Assembly: GCA_019419625.1 (NCBI GenBank)
Contig: DXZO01000039.1
Span: forward strand, 37,898-66,703
Direction: 5' to 3'
DNA: 28,806 nucleotides
From: Collinsella sp.
Lineage (GTDB): Bacteria > Actinomycetota > Coriobacteriia > Coriobacteriales > Coriobacteriaceae
A program made the position numbers and the translations under genes. Shown piece after piece: positions 15,009 through 22,206 of this stretch. The notes below the pieces were generated by a model. It was not told the DNA's origin and searched no databases. It saw nothing but the letters and a program-made list of their open reading frames with translations. Each line of letters opens with the position of its first letter. The first letter of the stretch is position 1.

Positions 15009-16319
15009 TTACTCGTCCAGCACGGCGAAGGCCTGCTTCAGATCCCAAATGATGTCCTCGGCGTTCTCGGTACCGATGGAAAGACGGATCGTGGAGGGCG
15101 TGATGTTCTGCTCGGCGAGCTCCTCGGCAGAGAGCTGGGAGTGCGTGGTGGTAGCCGGGTGCACGACGAGCGACTTGACGTCGGCCACGTTGGCGAGCAG
15201 CGAGAACACCTGCAGATGATCGATGAACTTCCAGGCAGCCTCCTGGCCACCCTTAATCTCAAAGGTGAAGATCGAAGCGCCGCCGTTGGGGAAGTACTTC
15301 TGATAGAGCTCGTGATCGGGGTGCTCAGGCAGGCTCGGGTGGTTCACCTTGGCAACGTGGCTGTCGCCGGCAAGGAACTCAACGACCTTCTTGGTGTTCT
15401 CGACATGACGGTCAACGCGCAGCGACAGGGTCTCGGTGCCCTGGAGCAGGACCCAGGCGTTGAACGGGCTGATGCAGGCACCCTCGTCACGCAGCAGGAT
15501 GGCGCGGACATAGGTTGCGAAGGCGGCGGGACCGGCAGCCTCGGCAAACGAGACGCCATGGTAGGAGGGGTTGGGCTCAGCGATCTGGGCGTACTTTCCG
15601 CTCGCCTTCCAATCGAAGTTACCGCCGTCGACGATCACACCGCCCAGCGAGGTGCCGTGGCCGCCGATGAACTTGGTTGCGGAGTGGACAACGATGTTGG
15701 CGCCATGCTCCAGCGGACGGAACAGATACGGGGTGCCGAAAGTGTTGTCGACGACAACCGGCAGACCGTGCTTCTTGGCGATCTCGGAGATGGCGTCGAT
15801 GTTGGGGATGTCAGAGTTGGGGTTGCCGAGCGTCTCGAGATAGATGACCGTGGTGTTGTCCTTGATGGCACCCTCAACCTCTTCCAGGTTGTGGGCATCG
15901 ACAAACGTGGTCTCGACGCCAAACTGGGAGAGCGTATGCTCGAGCAGGTTGTAGGAACCGCCGTAGATGGTCTTCTGAGCCACCACGTGGTCACCAGCCT
16001 GGGCAAGAGCCTGCAGGGTATAGGTGATGGCAGCGGCACCGGAGGCGACGGCAAGACCGGCCACGCCACCCTCGAGCGCGGCGATACGGTCCTCAAAGAC
16101 GCCCTGGGTGGAGTTGGTCAGACGGCCGTAGATGTTACCGGCGTCGGCAAGACCAAAGCGATCGGCGGCGTGCTGGGAGTTGCGGAACACATAGCTCGTG
16201 GTCTGGTAGATAGGCACGGCGCGGGAGTCGGATGCGGGGTCGGCGCTCTCCTGGCCAACATGAAGCTGCAGGGTATCGAAACCAAAGGTGTGCTCGGGGT
16301 TGTTGATGAACTGGCTCAT
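15009..16319 (-). CDS. metY: O-acetylhomoserine aminocarboxypropyltransferase (O-acetylhomoserine sulfhydrylase)
   Basis: This 436-residue PLP enzyme of the Cys/Met metabolism family makes homocysteine from O-acetylhomoserine and sulfide. Visible marks are FGFDTLQLHVGQ at the N-terminus and the ASGAAAITYTL cofactor loop. The PLP Asp lies in PVVVDNTFGTPYL, and the Schiff-base lysine is Lys216 in VHSATKFIGGHG. Length and the C-terminal LSIGTENAEDIIWDL match MetY rather than the shorter cystathionine gamma-synthases. The ATG at 16319 follows AAGGAGAT. An in-frame GTG at 16385 could add 22 residues and overlaps the stop of the leader peptide. Promoter at 16505-16533; a divergent LysR regulator probably controls it. 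Confidence 0.95.
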   Translation of the reverse strand: MSQFINNPEHTFGFDTLQLHVGQESADPASDSRAVPIYQTTSYVFRNSQHAADRFGLADAGNIYGRLTNSTQGVFEDRIAALEGGVAGLAVASGAAAITYTLQALAQAGDHVVAQKTIYGGSYNLLEHTLSQFGVETTFVDAHNLEEVEGAIKDNTTVIYLETLGNPNSDIPNIDAISEIAKKHGLPVVVDNTFGTPYLFRPLEHGANIVVHSATKFIGGHGTSLGGVIVDGGNFDWKASGKYAQIAEPNPSYHGVSFAEAAGPAAFATYVRAILLRDEGACISPFNAWVLLQGTETLSLRVDRHVENTKKVVEFLAGDSHVAKVNHPSLPEHPDHELYQKYFPNGGASIFTFEIKGGQEAAWKFIDHLQVFSLLANVADVKSLVVHPATTTHSQLSAEELAEQNITPSTIRLSIGTENAEDIIWDLKQAFAVLDE

Positions 16320-16381
16320 GATGATCTCCTTGATCGAACGAAAGTAAATAAATAAGAGAGAAGTAAGTCGCTGTCTCCTGA

Positions 16382-16435
16382 TCACGCCGACGGGCGCAAA
16401 CAGGAGCCCGGCATTCGTCTTGGTAAACAGTTCAT
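16382..16435 (-). CDS. Leader peptide (uORF) upstream of metY
   Basis: This is a 17-codon ORF, MNCLPRRMPGSCLRPSA, followed by TGA. It begins at an ATG seven bases after AAAGGAGG, a better ribosome site than most genes here have. It contains two Cys and two Met codons and sits in the leader of a sulfur-amino-acid gene. Its stop (TGA within GTGA) overlaps an in-frame GTG of the metY frame. The leader RNA can pair CTCCTG (inside the uORF) with CAGGAG (after its stop), or alternatively GGGC with GCCC. This resembles cysteine-responsive leader peptides of actinobacteria; function is inferred. Confidence 0.65.
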   Translation of the reverse strand: MNCLPRRMPGSCLRPSA

Positions 16436-16504
16436 ATGCGGTCCTCCTTTTGACATCCCGGTTCCGTGGTCGGCTTAATTACCTACCGCCTTTGTGTGTT
16501 TTGA

Positions 16505-16533
16505 ATAGTACGAGCATTGTTTCGCTCGGTCAA
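16505..16533 (-). promoter_or_regulatory. metY promoter with an inverted repeat in the spacer
   Basis: On the minus strand, TTGACC (16528-16533) and TACTAT (16505-16510) have a 17-bp spacer. The spacer contains CGAGC and GCTCG (16511-16515 and 16524-16528), an inverted repeat that nearly fills it. This is a likely binding site for a regulator acting on RNA polymerase directly. Confidence 0.7.
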
Positions 16534-16568
16534 TCACTTAAAAGCGCTAACCTGTTATCGGTTTTTTA

Positions 16569-16578
16569 GATAGCTATC
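16569..16578 (+). promoter_or_regulatory. Palindrome next to the LysR gene, possible autoregulatory site
   Basis: GATAGCTATC is a perfect 10-bp palindrome of the AT-rich kind bound by LysR-type regulators. It sits 17 bp before the regulator's start codon and about 35 bp from the metY -35 element, in the divergent intergenic region. Confidence 0.4.
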
Positions 16579-16594
16579 GAAAGGACGGGCACCG

Positions 16595-17497
16595 ATGACC
16601 CTCCAGCAGCTTCGTTTTCTTATCGCCGTGGCAGAGTCCGGCTCAATCAACGCCGCAGCTCAGCGCCTCTATACCGCTCAGTCCAACATCTCAAACGCCG
16701 TCAAAAGCCTAGAACAAGAACTCCATCTGGAGATCTTTACGCGCTCCAGCCGCGGCGTCACGCTCACCAACGACGGCACCGAGCTTTTGGGCTATGCGCG
16801 CCAGGTCGTAGAGCAGGCCGACATGCTCGAGGCACGCTATGAGGACGGTGGCACCCCGCAGGCCCGCCTCGCCATTTCCGCCCAGCACTACGCCTTTTCG
16901 GTCGAGGCCTTTGTCAACGTAGTCGAGCGCTGCCGCGACAGCAAGTTCGAGTTCATCATGCGCGAGACCACCACATCGCAGATCATCGATGACGTCCGTG
17001 CGTTTCGCAGCGATATCGGCATTCTGTATCTGGATGACTTTAACGCCCGCGTTCTGCAGAAGGCCTTCGCCGATGCCCGCGCAAGCTTCCATCCCCTCTT
17101 CGACGCGACGGTCCACGTCTTCGTTAGCGAGCGCCACCCGCTCGCACGCCGCCCGCAGCTGTACCTTGCCGACCTCACGCCCTATACGCGCTACAGCTTT
17201 GAGCAGGGAACCTCAAATTCCTTCTATTTCGCCGAGGAACCTTTTAGCTATATCCCTTGCGACCGCAACATACGAATCTCGGACCGCGGAACACTTACCA
17301 ACTTACTTATCACGTCGAACGGTTACACCCTGTCGACCGGTGTCCTCTCCAATGAAATGCAATGGGGCATGGCATCGATCCCGCTAGCAGACGCCCCAAC
17401 GATGCACGTTGGCTACATCATGCACGACGAGCGCAAGCCCTCTCTCCTCTTGCAGCAATACCTCGACGAGCTCAACCGCATCATCCATGCCAACTAA
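16595..17497 (+). CDS. LysR family transcriptional regulator
   Basis: This 300-residue regulator has an N-terminal winged helix-turn-helix: MTLQQLRFLIAVAESGSINA, then AAQRLYTAQSNISNAVKSLEQ and LEIFTRSSRGVTLTNDG. A periplasmic-binding-like effector domain follows (about 90-300). It is divergent from metY, the classical placement of a LysR activator relative to its target. A role in sulfur or methionine control, sensing a precursor such as an acetylated amino acid, is therefore plausible but inferred. The ATG is preceded by GAAAGGACGGG. It ends 99 bp before RNase HI on the same strand. Confidence 0.93.
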   Translation: MTLQQLRFLIAVAESGSINAAAQRLYTAQSNISNAVKSLEQELHLEIFTRSSRGVTLTNDGTELLGYARQVVEQADMLEARYEDGGTPQARLAISAQHYAFSVEAFVNVVERCRDSKFEFIMRETTTSQIIDDVRAFRSDIGILYLDDFNARVLQKAFADARASFHPLFDATVHVFVSERHPLARRPQLYLADLTPYTRYSFEQGTSNSFYFAEEPFSYIPCDRNIRISDRGTLTNLLITSNGYTLSTGVLSNEMQWGMASIPLADAPTMHVGYIMHDERKPSLLLQQYLDELNRIIHAN

Positions 17498-17596
17498 CAG
17501 TCGGAAGACGGGGTAGAAATCGTAGATTGCTGGCCCCCGGCGGGCATGGCGCTACAATGGTCACTCACACGAAACGTACCCAACGAAAGGAAGCCC

Positions 17597-18082
17597 GTGA
17601 AGGTCATCATCTATACCGACGGCTCGGCCCGATCAAATCCGGGACGCGGCGGCTACGGCGCCGTGCTCAAATACACCAACCCCGCCGGCAAGACCTTTAC
17701 CTCCGAGCTTTCGCGCGGCTACGCCAAGACCACCAACAACCGCATGGAACTCATGGCCGTTATCGTGGCGCTCGAGGCGCTCAACCGCCCTTGCGAGGTC
17801 GAAGTCCATTCCGATTCGCAGTATGTCGTCAACGCCTTTAACAAGCACTGGATCGACGGCTGGAAAAAGCGCGGATGGAAAACCGCCAACAAGCAACCCG
17901 TCAAGAACCGCGACCTGTGGGAGCGCCTACTCACCGCCAAAAGCAAGCACAAGGTTGATTTCATCTGGGTTAAGGGTCACGCCGGTCACGAGCTCAACGA
18001 GCGCTGCGATGAGCTCGCCACCACGGCGGCCGACGGCAGCAACCTCGATATCGACGCCGGCTTTAACGAGAGCGACCTGTAA
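17597..18082 (+). CDS. rnhA: Ribonuclease HI
   Basis: This 161-residue nuclease cuts the RNA strand of RNA-DNA hybrids. The four catalytic carboxylates are in place: Asp8 (YTDGSARSNPG), Glu51 (NNRMEL), Asp73 (HSDSQYV) and Asp138 (CDELA). The basic WKKRGWKTANKQPVKNRDLW handle and WVKGHAGHELNERCD are typical of the bacterial enzyme. The start is the GTG at 17597, behind AAAGGAAG; the reading frame extends further upstream, but that part does not match the family. Confidence 0.96.
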   Translation: MKVIIYTDGSARSNPGRGGYGAVLKYTNPAGKTFTSELSRGYAKTTNNRMELMAVIVALEALNRPCEVEVHSDSQYVVNAFNKHWIDGWKKRGWKTANKQPVKNRDLWERLLTAKSKHKVDFIWVKGHAGHELNERCDELATTAADGSNLDIDAGFNESDL

Positions 18083-18155
18083 TAGCGTTTTCGCGCAGCT
18101 TTATATCCCCACGCGCTACACTCATCCTGTAGACCAAACAACGCAAGGGGGACGT

Positions 18156-19262
18156 ATGCTGCGCATCGCGACCATCGGCACATCCATGATCACCGACGAC
18201 TTTATCCAAGTCGTCAACGCCAACGACCAAGCCGCGTTTGTGGGCACGCTTTCACGCGATGCCAATCGCGGTGCCGCCTTTACCGCCGAGCGCGGTGGCG
18301 AGCGAAACTTTACTTCACTCGATGAGCTCGCGGCAGCTGCCGATGTCGACGCCGTCTATATCGGCAGCCCTAACGCACTTCACTACGAGCAGGCCCTTGT
18401 CTGCATCGCCGGTGGCAAGCACGTCATCGTCGAGAAGCCCTTCTGCGCCACCGAAGCGCAGGCGCTGGAAGTCTTCCGCGCTGCCGAGGCAGCAGGTGTC
18501 GTGGCCCTCGAGGCCATGCGTCCCCTCCACGACCCCGCCTTCCACGCCGTCGAGGACGCCCTGGGCGAGATTGCGCCCATTCGTCGTGCATCGTTGCGCT
18601 TTGGCAAGTATTCTTCGCGCTACAACGAGGTTCTCGCGGGGCGCGCCACCAATATCTTCGACTGCCACATGGCCTCGGGCTCCCTCATGGACATCGGCGT
18701 CTACACCGTCGAGCCCATGGTCGAGATCTTCGGCATGCCCTCCGGTCTCACCAGCATGACCACGCTGCTTGACCCCTCAACGCAAGAGCTCACGCACGGC
18801 CCCATCGATGGCTGCGGTTCCATCCTCGCCAGCTACGGCGGTGGCCGTATCTCCGTCGAGCTCGCGCACTCCAAAATTACGAATGACCTACTGCCCTCGC
18901 AGATCGAAGGCGAGCGTGGCACTATCCAGATCGACCATCTGTCCACGCCCCGCAACGTCCGCATCGACTATCGCGGCGATGTCGTACGCGGCTCGGCGAC
19001 CGAGGCACCGCGCGAACAGGGCGACAACGGCCGCGCGATCGACCTGCCTAAATCGAGCAACACTATGGAATACGAACTCACGGACTTTATCACCGCCATC
19101 GGCGGCATCGATAACGTTAAGGAAGAGATTTGGGAGACCCCAGCGGGGCGCCACGAGCTCGGCCACTACCGCGATGTCACGCTCGTCTCATTGCGCATCA
19201 TGGATGCCGTGCGCCAGCAGGCCGGCATAACCTTCCCGGCCGACGCAGGCAAGCAGGCCTAG
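18156..19262 (+). CDS. Gfo/Idh/MocA family oxidoreductase
   Basis: This 368-residue NAD(P)-dependent dehydrogenase begins LRIATIGTSMITDDFIQ, where the usual GxGxxG fingerprint is altered to GTSMI. IGSPNALHYEQALVCIAGGKHVIVEKPFCAT holds the family EKP signature, and GSLMDIGVYTVEPMVEIFG is in the C-terminal domain. The substrate is unknown. It differs in sequence and domain details from the family member at 9148, so this is not a recent duplication. The ATG at 18156 has AAGGGGG upstream. The acylphosphatase gene starts 2 bp after its stop, so the two are co-transcribed. Confidence 0.9.
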   Translation: MLRIATIGTSMITDDFIQVVNANDQAAFVGTLSRDANRGAAFTAERGGERNFTSLDELAAAADVDAVYIGSPNALHYEQALVCIAGGKHVIVEKPFCATEAQALEVFRAAEAAGVVALEAMRPLHDPAFHAVEDALGEIAPIRRASLRFGKYSSRYNEVLAGRATNIFDCHMASGSLMDIGVYTVEPMVEIFGMPSGLTSMTTLLDPSTQELTHGPIDGCGSILASYGGGRISVELAHSKITNDLLPSQIEGERGTIQIDHLSTPRNVRIDYRGDVVRGSATEAPREQGDNGRAIDLPKSSNTMEYELTDFITAIGGIDNVKEEIWETPAGRHELGHYRDVTLVSLRIMDAVRQQAGITFPADAGKQA

Positions 19263-19264
19263 CG

Positions 19265-19675
19265 ATGGGCCTCTTCGATACATTCTTCTCCAGCGTCACC
19301 GGCGGCAGTCGAGAGCCTCAAAAACCATCAAACGTCGAGCTCGAGCTGCGCCGCAGGCTTACTGTGCTCGCAAGCGACGAGGCCACTCAAGACACTCCCC
19401 TGCGCTATTTCCTGCGCTGGACGGGGCAAGTCCAGGGCGTCGGTTTTCGCTTTACCAACACCAACCTCGCACAGGCACGCGCACTCACCGGCTGGGTGCG
19501 CAACATGGAAGACGGTTCAGTCGAGATGGAGATACAGGGAGCTCCGGCAAACATCCTATCTCATCTCGAGGCGCTTCACGCCTCCTACGAGCGCATGGGA
19601 ACGCGTTTTCGCCTCGCAGACGCCCAGGCCCGAGCCCCACTTGCCAATGAAGACGGTTTCATTCCTCGTTATTAG
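19265..19675 (+). CDS. Acylphosphatase with an N-terminal extension
   Basis: The C-terminal 90 residues of this 136-residue protein are a complete acylphosphatase domain: RYFLRWTGQVQGVGFRFTN with catalytic Arg62, and GWVRNMEDGSVEMEIQG with catalytic Asn80. The enzyme hydrolyses carboxyl-phosphate bonds such as acetyl phosphate. The first 45 residues (MGLFDTFFSSVTGG...) are extra compared with the usual 90-95 residue enzymes and are not recognised. The ATG follows the Gfo/Idh stop by 2 bp with only a weak ribosome site, consistent with translational coupling. A shorter start inside the extension is possible. Confidence 0.88.
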   Translation: MGLFDTFFSSVTGGSREPQKPSNVELELRRRLTVLASDEATQDTPLRYFLRWTGQVQGVGFRFTNTNLAQARALTGWVRNMEDGSVEMEIQGAPANILSHLEALHASYERMGTRFRLADAQARAPLANEDGFIPRY

Positions 19676-19736
19676 TATTGTGTGCTAAATACGGTATCAT
19701 TTACCTACGACCGTTGATAGAAAAGAGGCGAGGCGC

Positions 19737-20117
19737 ATGGCGGTGCAAAGAAGGAATACCAGGCAGCGAAAGCTGGTTCTTGACGCTGTGCGCCAAAGCT
19801 ATAACCATCCCACCGCCGACGAAATCTACAACGCCGTACGCGAACAGGATGACAAGATCAGCCGCGGCACGGTCTACCGCAACCTCAATCTCTTAGCCGA
19901 CGCAGGGGAGATTCTCTCTATTAAGACGCCGGGCGGCAGCCGCTTCGATCGCACCATCGAGCCGCACGCACATATCATCTGCACCTCGTGCAGCCGCGTC
20001 ATCGACGTGCCACTCCCCTTCGACGCCCAGCTCGACGCCAGGGCATCTGAACAAATCGGATGGAGCGTCAGCTCGCACTACACCATCTTTGAGGGACTCT
20101 GCCCCGACTGCCAGTAG
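19737..20117 (+). CDS. PerR-type Fur family regulator
   Basis: This 126-residue Fur-family repressor has an N-terminal winged helix (HPTADEIYNAVRE...SRGTVYRNLNLLADAG) and a dimer domain with two CxxC zinc sites (82-85 and 122-125). Residues at the spacing of all five regulatory metal ligands of Bacillus PerR are present: His24 (HPTADEIY), Asp71 (SRFD), His77 and His79 (EPHAHIIC), and Asp90. This favours a peroxide sensor of the PerR type over an iron-sensing Fur. Targets are not shown; the oxygen-sensitive nrdDG and Fe-S genes of the window would be natural candidates, but that is speculation. Confidence 0.88.
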   Translation: MAVQRRNTRQRKLVLDAVRQSYNHPTADEIYNAVREQDDKISRGTVYRNLNLLADAGEILSIKTPGGSRFDRTIEPHAHIICTSCSRVIDVPLPFDAQLDARASEQIGWSVSSHYTIFEGLCPDCQ

Positions 20118-20119
20118 CC

Positions 20120-20190
20120 TTTGGGACATGCCTGCAAATCTACTTGCCCATCCGCTACAGCAAACAGTACATTTCTAGGCATGTCCCAAA
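20120..20190. repeat. 71-nt long hairpin between convergent genes
   Basis: A perfect 14-bp inverted repeat (20120-20133 TTTGGGACATGCCT and 20177-20190) encloses a second inner pair (AAATCTACT with AGTACATTT, one mismatch). The whole element folds into one long hairpin. No U-run follows on either strand. It lies between the convergent PerR-type and HAD genes and may act as a terminator, or be a small repeat element. Confidence 0.7.
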
Positions 20191-20193
20191 TAT

Positions 20194-20991
20194 CTACTCG
20201 GCGAGCAGGCGACGCAGTTCTTCTTCGACCGTGCGCACGTAGCGGGCGCGGTCGTTGATGCCACGCATAGAGGGATTGCAGCTCTCCATTAGATAGGGAT
20301 GGCCCACGACGTTGAGCATGTCGCGGTCGTTTTCGTTATCGCCAAACGCCATCATCTCATCGGGCGAAATTCCCAGGGCACGACCGTAATCGGCAAGCGC
20401 GGAACCCTTACCCGAATCAAAGCCGATAAAGTCCGTCCACTCGGTTCCCGACGTCATCACGTCGACACAGTCGCTAAAGTGGCGCTCGAAATACTCCAGC
20501 GCCGCCGGCTGCTCTGCCTCGGGCGTCTGGAAGGCAATCTTAATGACGTCCTCGTCGATGTCTTCGGGACGGTCGACTACCGCCACATCGCAGTGGACCT
20601 CATAGCGCAGGTGGTCAACAAACGCGTCGTTGCCACTCATGGTGTAGAGGCGCCCCTCACACGAAAGGGTCACGTCGGCATGGGGATACGCAACCACGGC
20701 ATTCGCGATATCCATAGCAAGGCTACGCTCCATGGAACGCTTGACCACGGCACGCCCCTCGCTCATCACCAGGGCTCCGTTTTCGCATACATAGGCGAGT
20801 TCATCGGCCACCGGGGCAAACAGGTAGCGCAAGCTCGCATATTGACGGCCGCTCGCCGGCATAAACACGATACCGCGACGATGTAGCTCATCGATAAGCT
20901 CAAAGGCCTCGGAACGCGGCTCGCGCTCCCCCGGATGCAGCAACGTGCCGTCCAAATCGCATGCAATCAGCTTGATTCCCTCAAGACCCAT
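20194..20991 (-). CDS. HAD superfamily phosphatase, Cof type
   Basis: This 265-residue haloacid-dehalogenase-like phosphatase has motif I ACDLDGTLL (nucleophile Asp), motif II in FMPASGRQYASL, the conserved lysine in SGKGSALADYGRALGI, and motif IV AFGDNENDRDML. The large C2-type cap places it in the Cof subfamily, which dephosphorylates sugar phosphates, flavin phosphates or related metabolites; the substrate is unknown. The ATG at 20991 has GGGGGAAAG upstream. It is a single gene between the 71-nt hairpin and the UreE-like gene. Confidence 0.93.
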   Translation of the reverse strand: MGLEGIKLIACDLDGTLLHPGEREPRSEAFELIDELHRRGIVFMPASGRQYASLRYLFAPVADELAYVCENGALVMSEGRAVVKRSMERSLAMDIANAVVAYPHADVTLSCEGRLYTMSGNDAFVDHLRYEVHCDVAVVDRPEDIDEDVIKIAFQTPEAEQPAALEYFERHFSDCVDVMTSGTEWTDFIGFDSGKGSALADYGRALGISPDEMMAFGDNENDRDMLNVVGHPYLMESCNPSMRGINDRARYVRTVEEELRRLLAE

Positions 20992-21075
20992 ATGCTTTCC
21001 CCCAAAGCTTCTTATCAACAGCAAGACGGACTTTGATTGGTCGCCCCTCAAAGCCCGTCTTGCGCATACGCGCAC

Positions 21076-21654
21076 TTAGCCGCGCGTCTTTTTTACGATG
21101 GCAAAGTCGGGAGCTATGCTCACGAAGACCTCCGCCGCACTCGACGCAAAGCGCCGGTCCGCATCGAGTTCACGGGTAACCACCGAAAGCCGAACACCCT
21201 CGACACCCCGAAGCATGCGGCCCAAAACAGGCTGCACCGGCGTATACATGCGCACGGTATGCTCGTCCGAGTCGCCCCGGAAGAGCGGCGCATGCATGTT
21301 GCCGATCTCCCAGCACGCATGCGCGAGTGCAATCGGATCCATGCGGTCGACTTCGACCAAATAGACCTCGGCACTGCGCAGGCGCACGACAACCGCCACG
21401 GGCACCATGCCCGAACGGTCGATGGCGAGCACGTCGCCGTCGGCAAGACGACTGCCGTCGGCAGTATCCAGCCGAACATCGATCGTGCGCCCCAGCTCCG
21501 TCACGCCCACAAACGTGCGCGCATCAGCCTGGTCCCAATCGAGCAGGAGCTCGTCAACTTCAAAGACACCGCCCAGCTCCCGGCGAAGTAGGAGTTCATA
21601 GGACGGATCGTTGAGATTTCCCAAGCATGTCGTCGAAACCAAGCGTTCAGGCAT
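21076..21654 (-). CDS. UreE-like metallochaperone (orphan)
   Basis: This 192-residue protein follows the UreE pattern. An N-terminal domain ends in LLLDWDQADARTF.GVTELGRTIDVRL, then GSRLADGDVLAID, VAVVVRLRSAEVYLVEV, and the C-terminal domain DPIALAHACWEIGNMHAPLF (118-125 is GNMHAPLF). PVLGRMLRGVEGV follows. UreE brings nickel to urease. Here the His of GNxH is kept (His121), but the family's dimer-interface nickel histidine ('DHVL') is replaced by QPVL at 141-144, and there is no His-rich tail. No urease subunit is in the window. It starts 3 bp after the SlyD-like stop, so it is co-transcribed with another possible nickel chaperone. Confidence 0.75.
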   Translation of the reverse strand: MPERLVSTTCLGNLNDPSYELLLRRELGGVFEVDELLLDWDQADARTFVGVTELGRTIDVRLDTADGSRLADGDVLAIDRSGMVPVAVVVRLRSAEVYLVEVDRMDPIALAHACWEIGNMHAPLFRGDSDEHTVRMYTPVQPVLGRMLRGVEGVRLSVVTRELDADRRFASSAAEVFVSIAPDFAIVKKTRG

Positions 21655-21657
21655 ACT

Positions 21658-22086
21658 CTAGCCCTCGACCTCGACGAGCTCGATATCAAAGTTGAGGTCC
21701 TTGCCGGCCAGCTCGTGGTTGGCGTCGAGCGTCACGGCCTCGGGCGTTACGTCGATGACCACGGCGGGGACGGGCATACCGCTCGGCGTGGACAGGAAGA
21801 GCTTCATGCCCTTCTCGATCTGCTCGATGTTGGGAACCTGTTCGGCCGGGAAGGTCAGGACCATCTCGGGGTTGTGCTCGCCGTAGGCATCGGCGGCCGG
21901 GATGTGCACGGTCTTCTTCTCGCCCACCTGCATGTCGACAACAGCGGCATCGAAGCCCTTGATCATCTGACCGGCGCCGCAGGTGAACTCCAGCGGCTCG
22001 CCGCGATCGTAGGAGCTATCGAATTGCGTGCCGTCGTCGAGCGTGCCGCGATAATGAGTCTTGACCTTCTTGCCCTGGTTGGACAT
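21658..22086 (-). CDS. SlyD-like FKBP-type peptidyl-prolyl isomerase
   Basis: This 142-residue protein is made of an FKBP domain with the chaperone 'insert-in-flap' domain typical of SlyD. Its blocks are KVKTHYRGTLDDGTQFDSSYDRGEPLEF, GAGQMIKGFDAAVVDMQVGEKKTVHIPAADAYGEHNPEMV, and VTLDANHELAGKDLNFDIELVEV. It catalyses proline isomerisation and assists folding; in enterobacteria SlyD also binds nickel through a His-rich tail, which is missing here. The ATG at 22086 has GGAGG upstream. First gene of a two-gene unit with the UreE-like protein. Confidence 0.93.
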   Translation of the reverse strand: MSNQGKKVKTHYRGTLDDGTQFDSSYDRGEPLEFTCGAGQMIKGFDAAVVDMQVGEKKTVHIPAADAYGEHNPEMVLTFPAEQVPNIEQIEKGMKLFLSTPSGMPVPAVVIDVTPEAVTLDANHELAGKDLNFDIELVEVEG

Positions 22087-22206
22087 GGAAACCTCCGTGA
22101 TAAGGGCGGCGCACAACGCGGGCCGCCATGAACATATGGCGCTAACTATACCCTAGTCATACAATTCAAAGACAGTTTGCAAAGAAACGCTGCAACCGGA
22201 GGAACC

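Noticed and set aside
15141..16355. Plus-strand open frame of about 400 codons antisense to metY
   Set aside because: MetY motifs are clear on the minus strand; the antisense frame is Gly/Val/Asp-rich shadow sequence.
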